A stretch of 64,000 nucleotides of DNA from Puffinus mauretanicus. Lineage: Eukaryota; Chordata; Aves; Procellariiformes; Procellariidae. Location of the stretch: positions 1,054,001 through 1,118,000 of the forward strand of contig JAJKFH010002646.1 in NCBI GenBank assembly GCA_023333565.1, in the 5' to 3' direction. Positions 45,701 through 57,000 of the stretch are shown here, in pieces. The notes below the pieces were generated by a model that did not search any database, had not been told where the DNA came from, and saw only the letters and a program-made list of their open reading frames with translations. Both the position numbers and the translations under genes were made by a program. How positions within the stretch are numbered: position 1 is the first letter of the stretch; every line of letters begins with the position of its first letter.

Positions 45701-48700
45701 AAAATGTTTGATCTATATTACCTTAGTTACTTCTATTACCTTAGTTTCCTAAATAAAGCAGTAAAGAATATCCCTCTGCAGATTCTTTTTTATTTCTAGG
45801 TAGAGCATATTTCTATGCATGACTCAAAATGATGTGGCAGGAATTTTGCTAGGACCTTGCACTAAAATGCTGTTGTCTTGACTCTTTAGTCAAATAGTGG
45901 TACAGCCAAAATCTTCAGGGTGAGATGCCTTCCTGAGAAGAGAGTAGGAACTGTGGGGCAAGGGAACAGGGAAGTCTGCCATCCGGCAGTGAGGGAGAAA
46001 GGCTCCCAATCAACAGGGCTCTCCACTCCGTACCACAGAGGGGTCGTTACCCTCCGTGCTAGGTAATCAGCTACTTTCAGTTGCTCATAATCCATCAAGA
46101 TCTTCAGCTGGTGCATGAACATAGGTCTCTTGGATTCAGAGACAAGGCAATTTGTCCAGCTGAGGATCTGGCTTAAATTCAATCAAAAGAAAACAGGGGG
46201 TTTTAAACAAGTTCTCTGCTGATATAGCTGGATAGCACGTAACTGGAAGAGACAAGTCCTTCACTCTAAACTCAGACTGTGCTTCTGCGCAGTGGAGTGA
46301 GAATACTGCCTTGGTTCCAGGACAAATACAGGCCTGGATGCAGAAGTTCCCATAGCAGGGCTTGTATTTTCTAGCATTGTAATTCTAACTTGTTTCTTAC
46401 AAGTTTCTGGTTTTGGAGGTCACATATAATTGCCAGCCTTATGTGTGTGTAAGGGAGAGATACTTTAGTTATAATTAGCAAAAATAATTACAGGTACACA
46501 AAAAGGCGAAAAACAAAAATGTCTTATGAGAAAGCATTCTTTGTGCCATGTGTTCCTGTACACCAAATTGATTTTCAGTTCACACAACCTCTTTTGTTTC
46601 TCCAATTATCAACCTCAGCTTAATTTGGAGCAAACATACACAGCAGGTGAAGATGAGAAAAGGGCACTTGCTTCTAACAAACATTGTGAATCTCCCTTTT
46701 TTTTTTTTAATACTGAGCCATAATCTGCACAGATGATTAGGTAATTAAAGCATAATGGAATGTAGGGTAAATTATAATGACTGGTATTGCTTAGGAAAAA
46801 GATGCTTCGGAGCAACTTATTAATGCTTGAGAACAGGAGACAGTTATTATGCCTTACCAGGCCACTGACAGATGGCTACCAATTATAAACCATTAAGGAA
46901 TTTTAAATTGAATTTGGTGTAGTAATCTTCATAAAAGAACCACCAAGAAAATTCTTTATCCTAATTGAAACAAAGGCGGACTTGTGCCTCAAACTGTGAG
47001 ATGTAATTGTCTAGTCATGGGGAAAAAAGTATTATTCATCTTCTCCCAAGGCACTGAATCCCTTCCTAAATATGATCCTCTGTACACTCAAGAATATACC
47101 AGTTTCTTTAGGTTAAACCCTGTCATGGTGGCCATTAAAATTCAAATTAGTCTTAAACAGCCATCCTTTTCCTGAACTGTACAATGATACAGAGCAAAGA
47201 GCCTGTGACAAACCAACACTGCACGAGACAAAACAGGGGCAGCCAATGTGTGTATATTGGTGCTAATGTCGCTGTCTCAAGGCCTTGTGCAGAATGAGAG
47301 GTGACCATACCAAACTCTGAATCCATCCTCTGAGAGGAGGCTTTTAGAATAAGCACAGAAGATTTTGGTTTAGCAAACCTAATGGTGGAATAAAGGCTTG
47401 AGAAGCAGCAAGGGAGTTAATGCATCTGTCCATTCTTACTCATTTAAAAGCTATGGCTAAATGAAGAGCTCCACAAAATGGTTTCAGATATGCATAACTG
47501 AGTCTAATAAATGTTTTATTGTTTTATTAGTAATTCTTAGAGTAGGACTTCACTGCAATGTAATATTACTGAGAATCTTTATTATATAATCTCCCCTAGT
47601 AAAATTTAGCTGACAATCCTATTTCATTTCTTCCTTTGGCACCTTGTTTAGATTTCCATCTTAAGTAGGACTTTAAGATACACTGGTAGAAACCTTCCCT
47701 GAACGGAACATCCCATTTAAAAATTAATACCTTGCTGCCTCCACTAATCAAAGCTGGAAGAGTTTATATTAGTTTTTTAGGACCAGAGTTCATGGCTCAT
47801 TAAAACCCAGCTTCACTGGACTTACATCAGAGGTGAATGCAAATGGTGCAAGGGAGACCGAGCTGCTGCTATTACTTTTATTTCTTTCCTACTCCCACAG
47901 AATCTGATTCATATACCTTGCAACCTTTACACATGACCTTTGTAATTTGGCCCACTACATGTAAGAACAAACTTATCTCTGCTGTTAAATATTTTGTATG
48001 ATCCCACACTAAAGGAGAATACAAGAAACTCAAGGACTATTCTTTTAAATTAATGCCATTCTGCTTTGGTTATCTCACACCATTCCGCTAGACTCTGAAC
48101 AAGTAATTCTAAAACCCGTGTAAGCACAAAGATCCAATTTAAAAAATGCTATAAAACAAGGTTGTAATATACATAGCCTAAGAGAGGCAGATTATATCCT
48201 AGAGAAAGTTATGAAGATATAAATTCCCCTACTTAAACTTCAATAGATCATCTGTCAATTTGGCTTATGAGTCCAGAAAAATCACTCTCATAATGTATAG
48301 ATCTATCATACTACTTTCACCACTGTAGATTATTATGATGCTTCTTCCCCATATATCTAACTCACTATGCGACTCCAGTCTACACACACTAAAGCTGAAA
48401 TACTTATTCTTTGTAAGTATGTTGTTGACATCAACAAAGGGCTCAGCTGAACTATCTAGAGATTTCCTCCGAAAACAAAATCAGCTCAAACTGTGACTAT
48501 TTAGGACTCTCTGCAGATTTACTTATGAAACTTTCGAAACTCCTTCAGAATAGGAGGACACTCCCTCAAGAGAGAGGAACCTCTTTCTCTGCTGTCTTCC
48601 AACTAGAATGAGATTAGGCAGGGCTCACACAACATCTGATACACGAGATGGATTTGTCACTGACCAGGCAGAATAAAGTTATTGCAAACCCTGCTGGAAT

Positions 48701-49494
48701 CAAGTAGCGCATTTACTGCTCAGAGGTTAGATCTGGCTTCCTAGTTTATCTTGACATGTCCTAGCGGAAAGAATTCATGAGGTCCAGGAGCACTAGTGAT
48801 GGAAAAACTTAAAATCACCTTATTTTGCATAGTTTTTCATCTTAAGTTTTCTACTGAATGTGTTAATTTTCTAAACATCTCCTCGTTTTATTAGTTAATG
48901 CATTGATTCTGATTAAAATAATTGAAGAATTATATGATTTGTCTTCACCAAGCTGATGTCAACACATTAACTTGTTGCCATGTCAATATTCACCTTGCAA
49001 TTTTCCATATGCAAACAATTCTAACAAAATCAAACACAAATATATTGGGTTTATTTGCCTTTAACTAAGGCTGCCACCCTATTCTAGAAGACAAGGTGAC
49101 TTCTGTGTCAGCATACCTAGTATGCAACTCATTTACATCAGGTGTGTTTCTTAAGTTTATGTTTTTCTTAACTGCATTTCTGTGAAGTTAAGAGTTGAGT
49201 TTCTCATTTAAGCTCCCTGATTCAATTGGACAGATTGTGATACAGATTAGAAAGACCTTCTGCCAAGTGAACATTTGATGCTTTTGGTAACCAGCACAAA
49301 AAAACCCCACATTTTATTACTCCAAAAGCAAAACAATTTCTTACCTAAAGTGTTCCAAACCTTACATAACTGAACTGCATATGGGATCTGTTCCATCTGT
49401 GGCTAGTGGAGAGTTCTCTCTCCAGTGGAATGTGTCCACTTTGAAAGCTCCAACAGCTTTCATCCTCTTTCTTTCCATTAAAAAAATGCCCAGG
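36772..49494. other. Long repeat-poor non-coding stretch
   Basis: About 12.7 kb without a recognised LTR, CR1 or gene, the longest such stretch here. It has a G9 run (40093-40101), a GA-rich tract (40121-40150), A-rich tracts near 38355 and 45320, and a 9-bp-arm hairpin (41532-41554). The 98-codon minus frame at 45886-46182 is the most protein-like, but no family or splice signal supports it. Around 47800-47860 the minus strand has TGTAAGTCCAGTGAAG, possibly another scrap of the repeat at 8790. Several TAATTA/ATTAAA-rich intervals (46840-46980, 48830-49030) could be conserved non-coding DNA; conservation cannot be seen from one sequence. Confidence 0.5.
40121..40150. repeat. GA-rich simple repeat
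   Basis: AGAAAGGGAGGGAGGGAGAG, then AGAGAGGGAA. It is an imperfect purine tract shortly after a G9 run (40093-40101). Confidence 0.85.
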
Positions 49495-50334
49495 GTTTGT
49501 GCTGCCATTCAGAGGAACCTTGACGGGCTGGAGAAATGGGCTGACAGGAACCTTATGAAGATCAACAAAGGGAAGTACAAAGTCCTGCAGCTGGGGAGGA
49601 ACAACCCCAGGCACCAGTGTATGCTGGGGAAACACCAGCAGGAAAGCAGCTTTGCAGAAAAGAACCTGGGGTACATGGTGGACACCATGTTGAACACAAG
49701 CCAGCAATGTGCCCTTGTGGCAAAGAAGGCTAACGGTATTCTGAACTGCATTAGGAGGAGTGCTACCAGCAGGTCATTGGAGGTGATCCTTCCCCTCAAC
49801 TCAGCACTGGTGAGGCCACACCTGAAATACTGTGTCCAGTTCTGGGCTGCCCAGTGCAAAAGAGATATGGCCATACCAGAGAGAGTCCAGCAAAGGGTCA
49901 CGAAGATGATGAAGGGACTGGAGCATCTGTCCTATGAGGAAAAGCTGACAGAGCTGGCACCGTTCAGCCTGGAGAAGAGAAGCCTCAGGGGGGATCTCCT
50001 CAATGTATAGAAATACCTGAAGGGAGGGTGTACAGAAGTCAGAGCCAGGCTCTTTTCAGTGGTGCCCAGTAACAGGACCAGAGGCAATGGGCACAAACTG
50101 AAACACAAGAGGTCCCATCCTGAACATCAGGAAACGCTTTTTCACTGTGAGGGTGACTGAGCACTGGCACAGGTTACCCAGAGAGGTTGGGGAGTCTCCC
50201 ACTTTGGAGATATTCAAGAGTCATCTGGACACGATCCTGGGCAACTGGCTCTAGGATGTCCTTCTTGAGCAGACATGTTGGACAAGATGATCTTCAGAGG
50301 TCCCTTCCAACCTCAACCACTCTATGATCTATGA
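49495..50334 (+). mobile_element. CR1 LINE, 5'-truncated, older subfamily
   Basis: About 840 bp of CR1 ORF2 and 3' UTR. It opens with GCTGCCATTCAGAGGAACCT, encoding 'AAIQRNLDGLEKWADRNLMK', and closes with GAGGTCCCTTCCAACCTCAA and a short CTCTATGATCTATGA terminus at 50334. It covers the same ORF2 region as the 16237 copy but at moderate divergence, with a different 3' UTR, so it is another subfamily. No target-site duplication is seen. Confidence 0.95.
49500..50010 (+). pseudogene. CR1 ORF2 remnant: reverse-transcriptase C-terminal region
   Basis: An open frame of about 170 codons encodes [38 protein letters not shown] and [19 protein letters not shown], then EKRSLRGDLLNV and a stop (TAG, 50008-50010). 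The family continues here with Tyr-Lys-Tyr-Leu. ORF2 homology continues beyond the stop, with at least one frame disruption before the 3' UTR. The frame starts upstream in non-CR1 sequence, so the ATG at 49381 is not a real start. No active product is possible. Confidence 0.88.
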
Positions 50335-50506
50335 AAAAAGTTTCAGTAACAGCTTCCCTAGTTGCTTAGACTTCAGACTGGATTTTCACAGTCATGACAA
50401 AGTGATAGAGTGGTAAGATTAACAGCCCCTTTCCAGGACAGCAAGTTCTGTCTCCAGCTGCTAAAAGCAAGAAAATGTTATTAAAGGAAACTATGAAATT
50501 AGTCTG

Positions 50507-51297
50507 TGTGGTGGGTTAGCCTTGGCTCCCACCCAGCTCCTCACCTTTCCCCTTCCCCCCCAATCAGCAGGACACGGGGAGAAAATAGGGCAAACAGGAA
50601 TGAGAAACCTCATGGGTTGAGGTAAAGGGAGATTGCTTACCAATTACTATGACAGGTAAAACAGACTTAATGCAGGGAAAATTAATTTATTGCCAACTAA
50701 AATAGCTATTTAATTATTGATTCATGTAATGAGAAACAAAGATAAACATTAAAGAAACACCTTTCCCCTACCCCCTCTCTTCCCAGGCTCAACTTCACTC
50801 CTTCACTCCCAACCCTTCCACCTTCCCCTTGCCCCGAGCAGCGCAGGGGGATGGGGAATGGGGGTTGGGGTCAGCACATAACAGCTCCTCTCGGCCACTC
50901 CTTCCTCCTTACTCTTCCTCTGCTCCAGCGTGGGCTCTCCACGGCCCACAGTTCCTTCAGGCCATATCCGCCTGCTCCATCATGGTGTTTTCCATGGACT
51001 GCTGTGTGGATATCTGCTCTGCCATCGAGCACCTCCTCTTTCTCTGATCTTGTGTTCCCCCTGCTGTTTCTCAGTCTTTTTGTTCGCTCCTCCTCTCGCT
51101 GTGGCATTTTCTGCCCTTTCTTGAATACGTTTCCCCCGAGGCTCCACCACCTTGGCTGGGGCCTCAGCCGTGCCCTGCGGGGGGTGGGTTGGAGCCGGCT
51201 GGAACCGGCCGTGTCTGGCACGGGGCAGCCCCGGCCTCTCCTCACAGAGGCCGCCCTGCAGCCCCCCGCCAGCGCCTGGGCACCTGCACCCAGCACA
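50507..51297 (-). mobile_element. GC-rich solo LTR of a second avian ERV family
   Basis: A 791-bp LTR with sense-strand ends TGTGCTGGGTGC (at 51297) and ...CCCACCACA (at 50507). Flanking pentamers GTCTG (50502-50506) and GCCTG (51298-51302) differ by one base and look like an aged 5-bp target-site duplication. I recognise the order as a common bird LTR: plus-strand TGTGGTGGGTTAGCCTTGGC, AATTAATTTATTGCCAA, GGGGAATGGGGGTTGGGG, CTGCTCCAGCGTGGGCT, CGGCTGGAACCGGC. Its GC content contrasts sharply with the AT-rich flanks. It is open for 141 codons on the minus strand (50871-51296), but this is stop-poor LTR sequence, not a gene. No internal viral genes adjoin it. Confidence 0.85.
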
Positions 51298-54200
51298 GCC
51301 TGGCATAATCTATCTCATTTTGGAAAACTATGTTGCATTTTACCCCGTTTCACCTTCAACTCTTCAATTATTCTTTTCATCAGAATTACTCCTAAAGTGT
51401 GGCACACTTGAATCCAGACATCAGGGTTTTAGCTGCCTGGTTCATTTGTTTTCCCTTTCTTCAATGATAAAAGTTCAAAAGCACAAGAGAAATAGTTATG
51501 GAATAGCTGTAAGTAACAAGGGACAGAAATAGCAGTTTCTTACAAAGATAGGATACTAGTCATGGTGCCATTTTAAGAAGCCAGGATAGTCTGTCAGGGT
51601 GTTAGTACAGAGGATCAGCACTGGTTATCATTAGACATACTCCTCTAGGTGTGTAAGTAAGTGTTAAATAATCCCATGCAGATAAAATAACCCATTAGAA
51701 ATGGATGTTGATTAACTGTATAATACAGGAGAAGAAAGGACAGTTCTCTGTTGCCGGAAGAGATTAATTCTTTGGAAACTGACAGCTATTGTTATCGAAT
51801 GCCTTAGTTTCACCTCACAGTAGTCTTGCAAAAGTCAATAGAACTATTTGCACAGGAAAATGAGCAAATTTTGCTATTAAATCTCATTCACTGGTTCATG
51901 TCTCAGTGAACATAACATTCAAAATTATCTCCTTGTTTGCTGTCTGTCAGTACAGGTTTTGATTTTTTTCCCAAAATACAGAATTCCAGGGCTCTGAACC
52001 TTCTACCAGTTACCAAAATCATAAATCTACTTTATCAAGATTAACAGTGAAGAGAAATTTGTAAATGAAATAATCTTTTTTCCTCTTAATCCCTTTTTAC
52101 TTGGTCACATGAATCCGTTATGACTGAAGAATGCACCAGAACACATGTACCTTATGAGCACAGTATCGTGTAGATCAAGAAAAATTTATGGAGGTTGTTT
52201 TACATATATATATGACTTATTTCAATTGATTGAGAGTTGTGATTTCTGATGATTATTACGTATTTCAAATAAGCACACTAAAAATAAAGATCTCTTTAGA
52301 TCTCCAGAGGTCTCTTTATTAATTTCAACCAATGAATGTTTCATAAATTTATTACCCATCCAGGCACAGAAATCAAACACATAAGGAGCTCTGAAAGCTA
52401 GGTGGGATACACAGTCATGCCACACTTGTAGGCACAAGGAGTCTTGAATTACTTCATGCCAGTGACAGAGCTTCAAGGGTGGAGAAGTGAGCTCTTTTTC
52501 TCCCTGTCATTCATCCCCAAACAGTCCAGTGGTGAGACATTTTCCAAGGAGATGGAAGATGGGATTGAGAAGAGATGGAATTGGAACCCTTTTAGTTGAG
52601 AAAGAGAAATGAAACTGAGTCTCCTACACCATGGATAAGTGCCTTACTTGCAAAGTTGAACTATACAAGTGAGGAAACCCACCTAGGTCTGAAAAACCAT
52701 GAAACAAAAAAACAAAATAATGATCCTATTTTCATTATTTGGAAGAAACTAATTAAGTACCTATCTTCAGGACACAATTTCCAAGTCAGTGGAGTTTCCA
52801 GGAGAGTGTAGTTCAAGATGCATATTGTTTCACTCAAGGTCTTCTTGACGGTAGAAGAGAACACATGATATATATGGAGCTAAGAGTTTTTTCTTAGGCC
52901 AGAAGGAACAAACAAGGAGATAATTTTGAATGTTATCATGGTATAAAGGGCTGTGTCTACCCTATTGTGGAAAACACGCAGAAGGGTGAGCTCAGGTGAC
53001 AGTGCTTGCTGGCAGGAGTGCTCTTTGGGCCATCTGATGGTGTCCCTGGTGTTGGTGCGTGGGGTTGGACCCCCAGGAGCAGCACTGGCCAATGCTTCTT
53101 GTCAGACCCAGTGCTCTTCACAGTCTCTTAGTCTCTCATCTTCCTGCACTGTGAAACAGAGCTCAAAGATAACCAGGGCATTTCCCTTGCGTGTGACCTG
53201 CTGCAAGAACAGGTAAGACTTTTAGGCTCTACAGCTGTCTACTTTGGTGGTCTACTATCCAGCCTGCCTCCCCATAATGCACCCAACTATCAAACAAAAA
53301 CTTTCTGAATCATTTTTGATCCCACTGAATTTTTCCCTACAGGAAGGACATAATAACTACCTGTCAGCAACTTTTGTTTTGGGTGTGACAGGAACTAGGC
53401 AGTTCATGTTAGCAACATGACCTTCAGGTTTTATGTTATGGACATCACTTGTCACATATTGTGAACTATCTAAGCAGTGCTTGTGTTTCTTGACCAAGTA
53501 TTGACAATATTTAAATCAGACAATGAAATAAACATTGCTGCTGCCAAACTAGAGACTGACCAGAAGTATAAGCCTAGATCAGCAAAACCTGAATTAATCA
53601 GAAATCTGTGGCTCAGGACCAAATCTATTAGTGAAAAGCTAACTAGAGAATAACATAAAATAGAGAGAAAGGAAGGAGAAGAACCTGAACTGGGTGTCAC
53701 TAGTTTAACCCCTGTGCCTCCCCTGCTCCAGCTTCAGCTTTGGGGATGGCCCTGCTGGGGAGGGGGTGACACATGCAACCCCCTCCCCCCAGTCACTGTC
53801 CGACAAACCATAGCCCTTTGTGTGCATGGGGCTGGGGGCCACCGCCAGGCTGCAGCTGGCAGCCCAGAAGAAGGAAAACACCGAGGAGAAGAAAGCCCCA
53901 CCATGAGCATCACACTCCTCCCGCTGGGAACAGGATGCTGATGATTTGGCATAACATCTTCTGCCCCTTCTGCTCCAGGAAGCAGGAAGCTGTCAGCCTG
54001 TGTTGTCCAACCATCCTACCGTTGGAAGGATGAGCACCACACCCAAGAAAATGGGTCCATATTTGTAGGCTTTTTTGTGTAAGAGGCAGGGTTTTTTTTA
54101 ATCATTGTGGACAATGAGTGCTGGTATTCCTGCAAATGGACTAACAATAAGTGTTTGTTGTATTTTGATTAGACTCTGAAATTATTTACTGGCCTAACAC

Positions 54201-56539
54201 TAAATTCTTAGCTCCATATGTATGTATCTCTGTCTCTCTCTGTGTTTCTGTGTGTGCATATGTGTATATATAATGTGTTCCCTTTTGTCCATAAAAGATT
54301 TTGAGTGCATCATCTGCTGCTTCTTGCCTGGGAGAGCTGTCAGCTTTTTGGCCATAAGGGATTTTATTTCAGCTTCCTGACTGCTTCTGTGAAGCACACC
54401 TTCATGAGGGTAGTGGTCTGCTACAGGGACCAAACACAAAAACTTGAGCCTAAATAAATTACCTCTAACTACTTGGGAAGGGTCCAAAAGAAGCAGGAAT
54501 TGAACTGAGATCATGTCTGCGCTCAACGTAAATTCACCCTAACTGTCAGTGTAGTACTTCTGCATGGCACTTTTCATCCCTGGGGCTTCCAAGGCACTTT
54601 ACCTATGAAACTTGGATGTTCATTATTCATTAAATTCTGGGTTCATCTTCCTGATCTCAGAATCACAGTAGTTATTCTACAGGACACAGCAACAGCCAAC
54701 AGAGAGCGTGGGTAGAGAAGTAAATTGTTAATTACATGAAAAGTGAATCATAAGGCAGAACACAGTTACACAGATTAATGTATTTCCCAGCTCAAAACCA
54801 GCACCTTCAGCAACATAACACCTGTGAAATTGTCCCATGTATCAATTTGTTAATAAAAAAGTGTGTCCTATTGAATGACTGACACTTTTTATAGCACATT
54901 GTACTTGATGGCCATAAAGCTCTTAAGGGGCATGACCTACCAGTAAAACCCTTGCAATGAAACTAATCTTTCCCTTAGATTAATTCATAATGAAACTCTT
55001 CTATTTTGATATTTTGAAGTCATTTTGATACCTGGAATTGGGAACTAACTGAAACTTTCTCAGAGGCGACAAATTTCCATTAGAGAGACAAATTTTCAAG
55101 AACAGTAATGAGTCCTTGGCATTTAGTACAACAGCATTTTAGTATGATTGGACATGCCCTGGGAGAAGAAAAATATCATTTACTCCTCCTCAGTTGGAAG
55201 CAAAATGACAAAGGAGAAAGCTGCAAAAGAAGCCGCAACTCCAGCTTTGTCAGGGAAAATTTACCTCTCTACAGTTTTAATGCAAAAGGCTTTCTGCATT
55301 CTTCCATTTGCAGATTTTCACATCTGAGCTGGCAATTTGCCTGAAGGACTGATCCTCTGACAGAATTATTGTCAGGAAGGTCAGCTGTAAATTTCAATCA
55401 GTCAGTGCAGACCACAAGGAAAATATTGTCAGGAATATTTCCCTGCAGCTTGGCATCAGATATAAACACCAAATGTATGGTTTTAAGCATAAATCTTCAA
55501 ATAATAATTCACTCTGGAAATTGATAATTTTAAATTCTCACTACAGCCTGCTACTTAGGTACAAATTCTCCACTGATAGCTGCTTTTCTCTGGCATGGAG
55601 AAAAATTTTGCTACACTTACTGGAGCCAATGAACTTCTTAGAAAAAAGAAAGCAAACATTATTTTATTACAGATATTAGACCCCAGGAATTACTGTGATA
55701 ATCACTTGTTAAGCAGTCAATTAAGAGGAACTGTGATTATAGACATAAGAATTATACTGTACATCTATATAAATTATATCTAAAATAAGACTAAATTACA
55801 ATATTTGCATCCAATTTTTGGTGTTGCCAGCTCATAAATTTTAATCATGGGCCTTCATCTTAAAAATTTTAGATTTTATGTTGTCCAAACACACCAGAAC
55901 ATTACTACCAATTTAAATTAAGTTTAAAAAGCAAAGCCAGAAAAAGTCAGGAAAAAAACCCCACTTTATGTTCCTAACTCTTCTGGTTACAGAGAAAAGC
56001 TTGAAAATGGGCCACAAAGACAGAAGGGTCAAAAGGGTATTGTCAGAAGGCATATATCTGAATGTGTTATGACACATCTAAATGTATCATCATAAGTAAC
56101 TTCTATGACCAAACTCATGTCATGATTTTCTGGGTCCTGACTCACAGCTTTTAAGGCCTTGAAGGAGCAGTTTGGGAATTTCAGTCCCCACAAGGCTTGG
56201 CAGTATTCAGCCCTAAGATATTTTTTCGGGCCCATCCTTTTGGATCAGCTTCCAAATTACGACCACAGTCAAACTGAGATATGTAGGCAAATTGAGAAAT
56301 GACAACATTTCCTTTAAAATCCTGCCTTGTTGAAAACATCCTCCCAGAGATCCCACTTTGCTTTGGAGGTAGGAAGCAGCTTTCAAAACTTAAAAGCGAG
56401 ATAGTGGGGTGGGAAGCGTAAAATGGAAGAGTGAAGGCCATTGCAAGGGTAGAGGTAGCTGCTGCCACCTCACTCAGCAATCGAGCCCATCACCTCTGTG
56501 CATCTCAAGACAGATTTCCATAGCAATTCAAGACACTGT
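51298..56539. other. Unassigned non-coding sequence with a GC-rich patch
   Basis: No gene or known repeat is certain. A GC-rich patch at about 53700-54035 (CCTGCTGGGGAGGGGGTGAC, GGGGGCCACCGCCAGGCTGC) stands out and keeps three frames open over 70-86 codons, without recognisable domains. Another moderately GC-rich interval lies at 52975-53210 and ends in a donor-like CAGGTAAG. Low-complexity TCTC/TGTG/TATA sequence occupies 54218-54275. Confidence 0.45.
54218..54275. repeat. Low-complexity TG/TC/TA tract
   Basis: ATGTATGTATCTCTGTCTCT, then CTCTGTGTTTCTGTGTGTGC and ATATGTGTATATATAATGTG. It is a mixed dinucleotide microsatellite of imperfect structure. Confidence 0.8.
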
Positions 56540-57000
56540 AAGCTCCGCTAAACTCGCTCCAGTTTATTGATGTCTTTCTTGTACTGGGGTGCTCAAAACT
56601 GCCTACGGTATTTCAGATGTGATATAACAAGTGCTGAGTAGAGGAGGACAATCTATCGCTCTACCTACTGGCTGTGCTTCTACTGATACAGCCCCAGATG
56701 CTGTTGGCCCTCACTGCTGCCAGGGCCACTGCTGGCTCGTGCTCAGCTCACTGCCCACCAGGCTGTGTCATAGCAAGGGGCACTTCCTTCTCAGAAGGCA
56801 TCTATCCTTGCTGAATTTCACTAAATCACTATTGTTCCATTCCTCCAGCCTGTCTGCATCTCTTTGGATGGCAGCCATGCCCTTGAGAATATCAACTGGT
56901 GCCACCCGAGTTTGGTGTCATCTACAAACTTTATGAGCGAGCACCCAGTCAGTTCCTCCAGGGTCATAGATAAAGGTATTCAACAGGTGAGTCCCATTCT
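56540..57000 (-). mobile_element. Old CR1 LINE, internal part, eroded
   Basis: On the + strand it reads GATGTCTTTCTTGTACTGGG, GTGCTCAAAACTGCCTACGG, TACAGCCCCAGATGCTGTTG and GGTGTCATCTACAAACTTTA. That is the complement of CR1 ORF2 from 'QYKKDINKLE..' back through the reverse-transcriptase 'FVDDTK' motif and into the segment before it. GTCATAGATAAAGGTATTCA, then ACAGGTGAGTCCCA, is the upstream CR1 region. It has no 3' UTR and no intact frame. It extends further 5' than the copy at 16237. Confidence 0.82.

Noticed and set aside
45886..46182. 98-codon minus-strand frame with a protein-like look
   Set aside because: No family recognised, no splice signals at its edges, no promoter; left as unassigned.
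49345..49901. 120- and 130-codon minus-strand frames
   Set aside because: They are antisense shadows of the plus-strand CR1 ORF2 at 49500-50010.
50871..51296. 141-codon minus-strand frame, Arg/Gly-rich
   Set aside because: It lies wholly inside the GC-rich LTR; stop-poor composition explains it, and no viral or host protein family is recognisable.
52953..53216. 87-codon plus frame running into a CAGGTAAG donor-like site
   Set aside because: No acceptor or domain supports an exon; GC-rich sequence explains the open frame.
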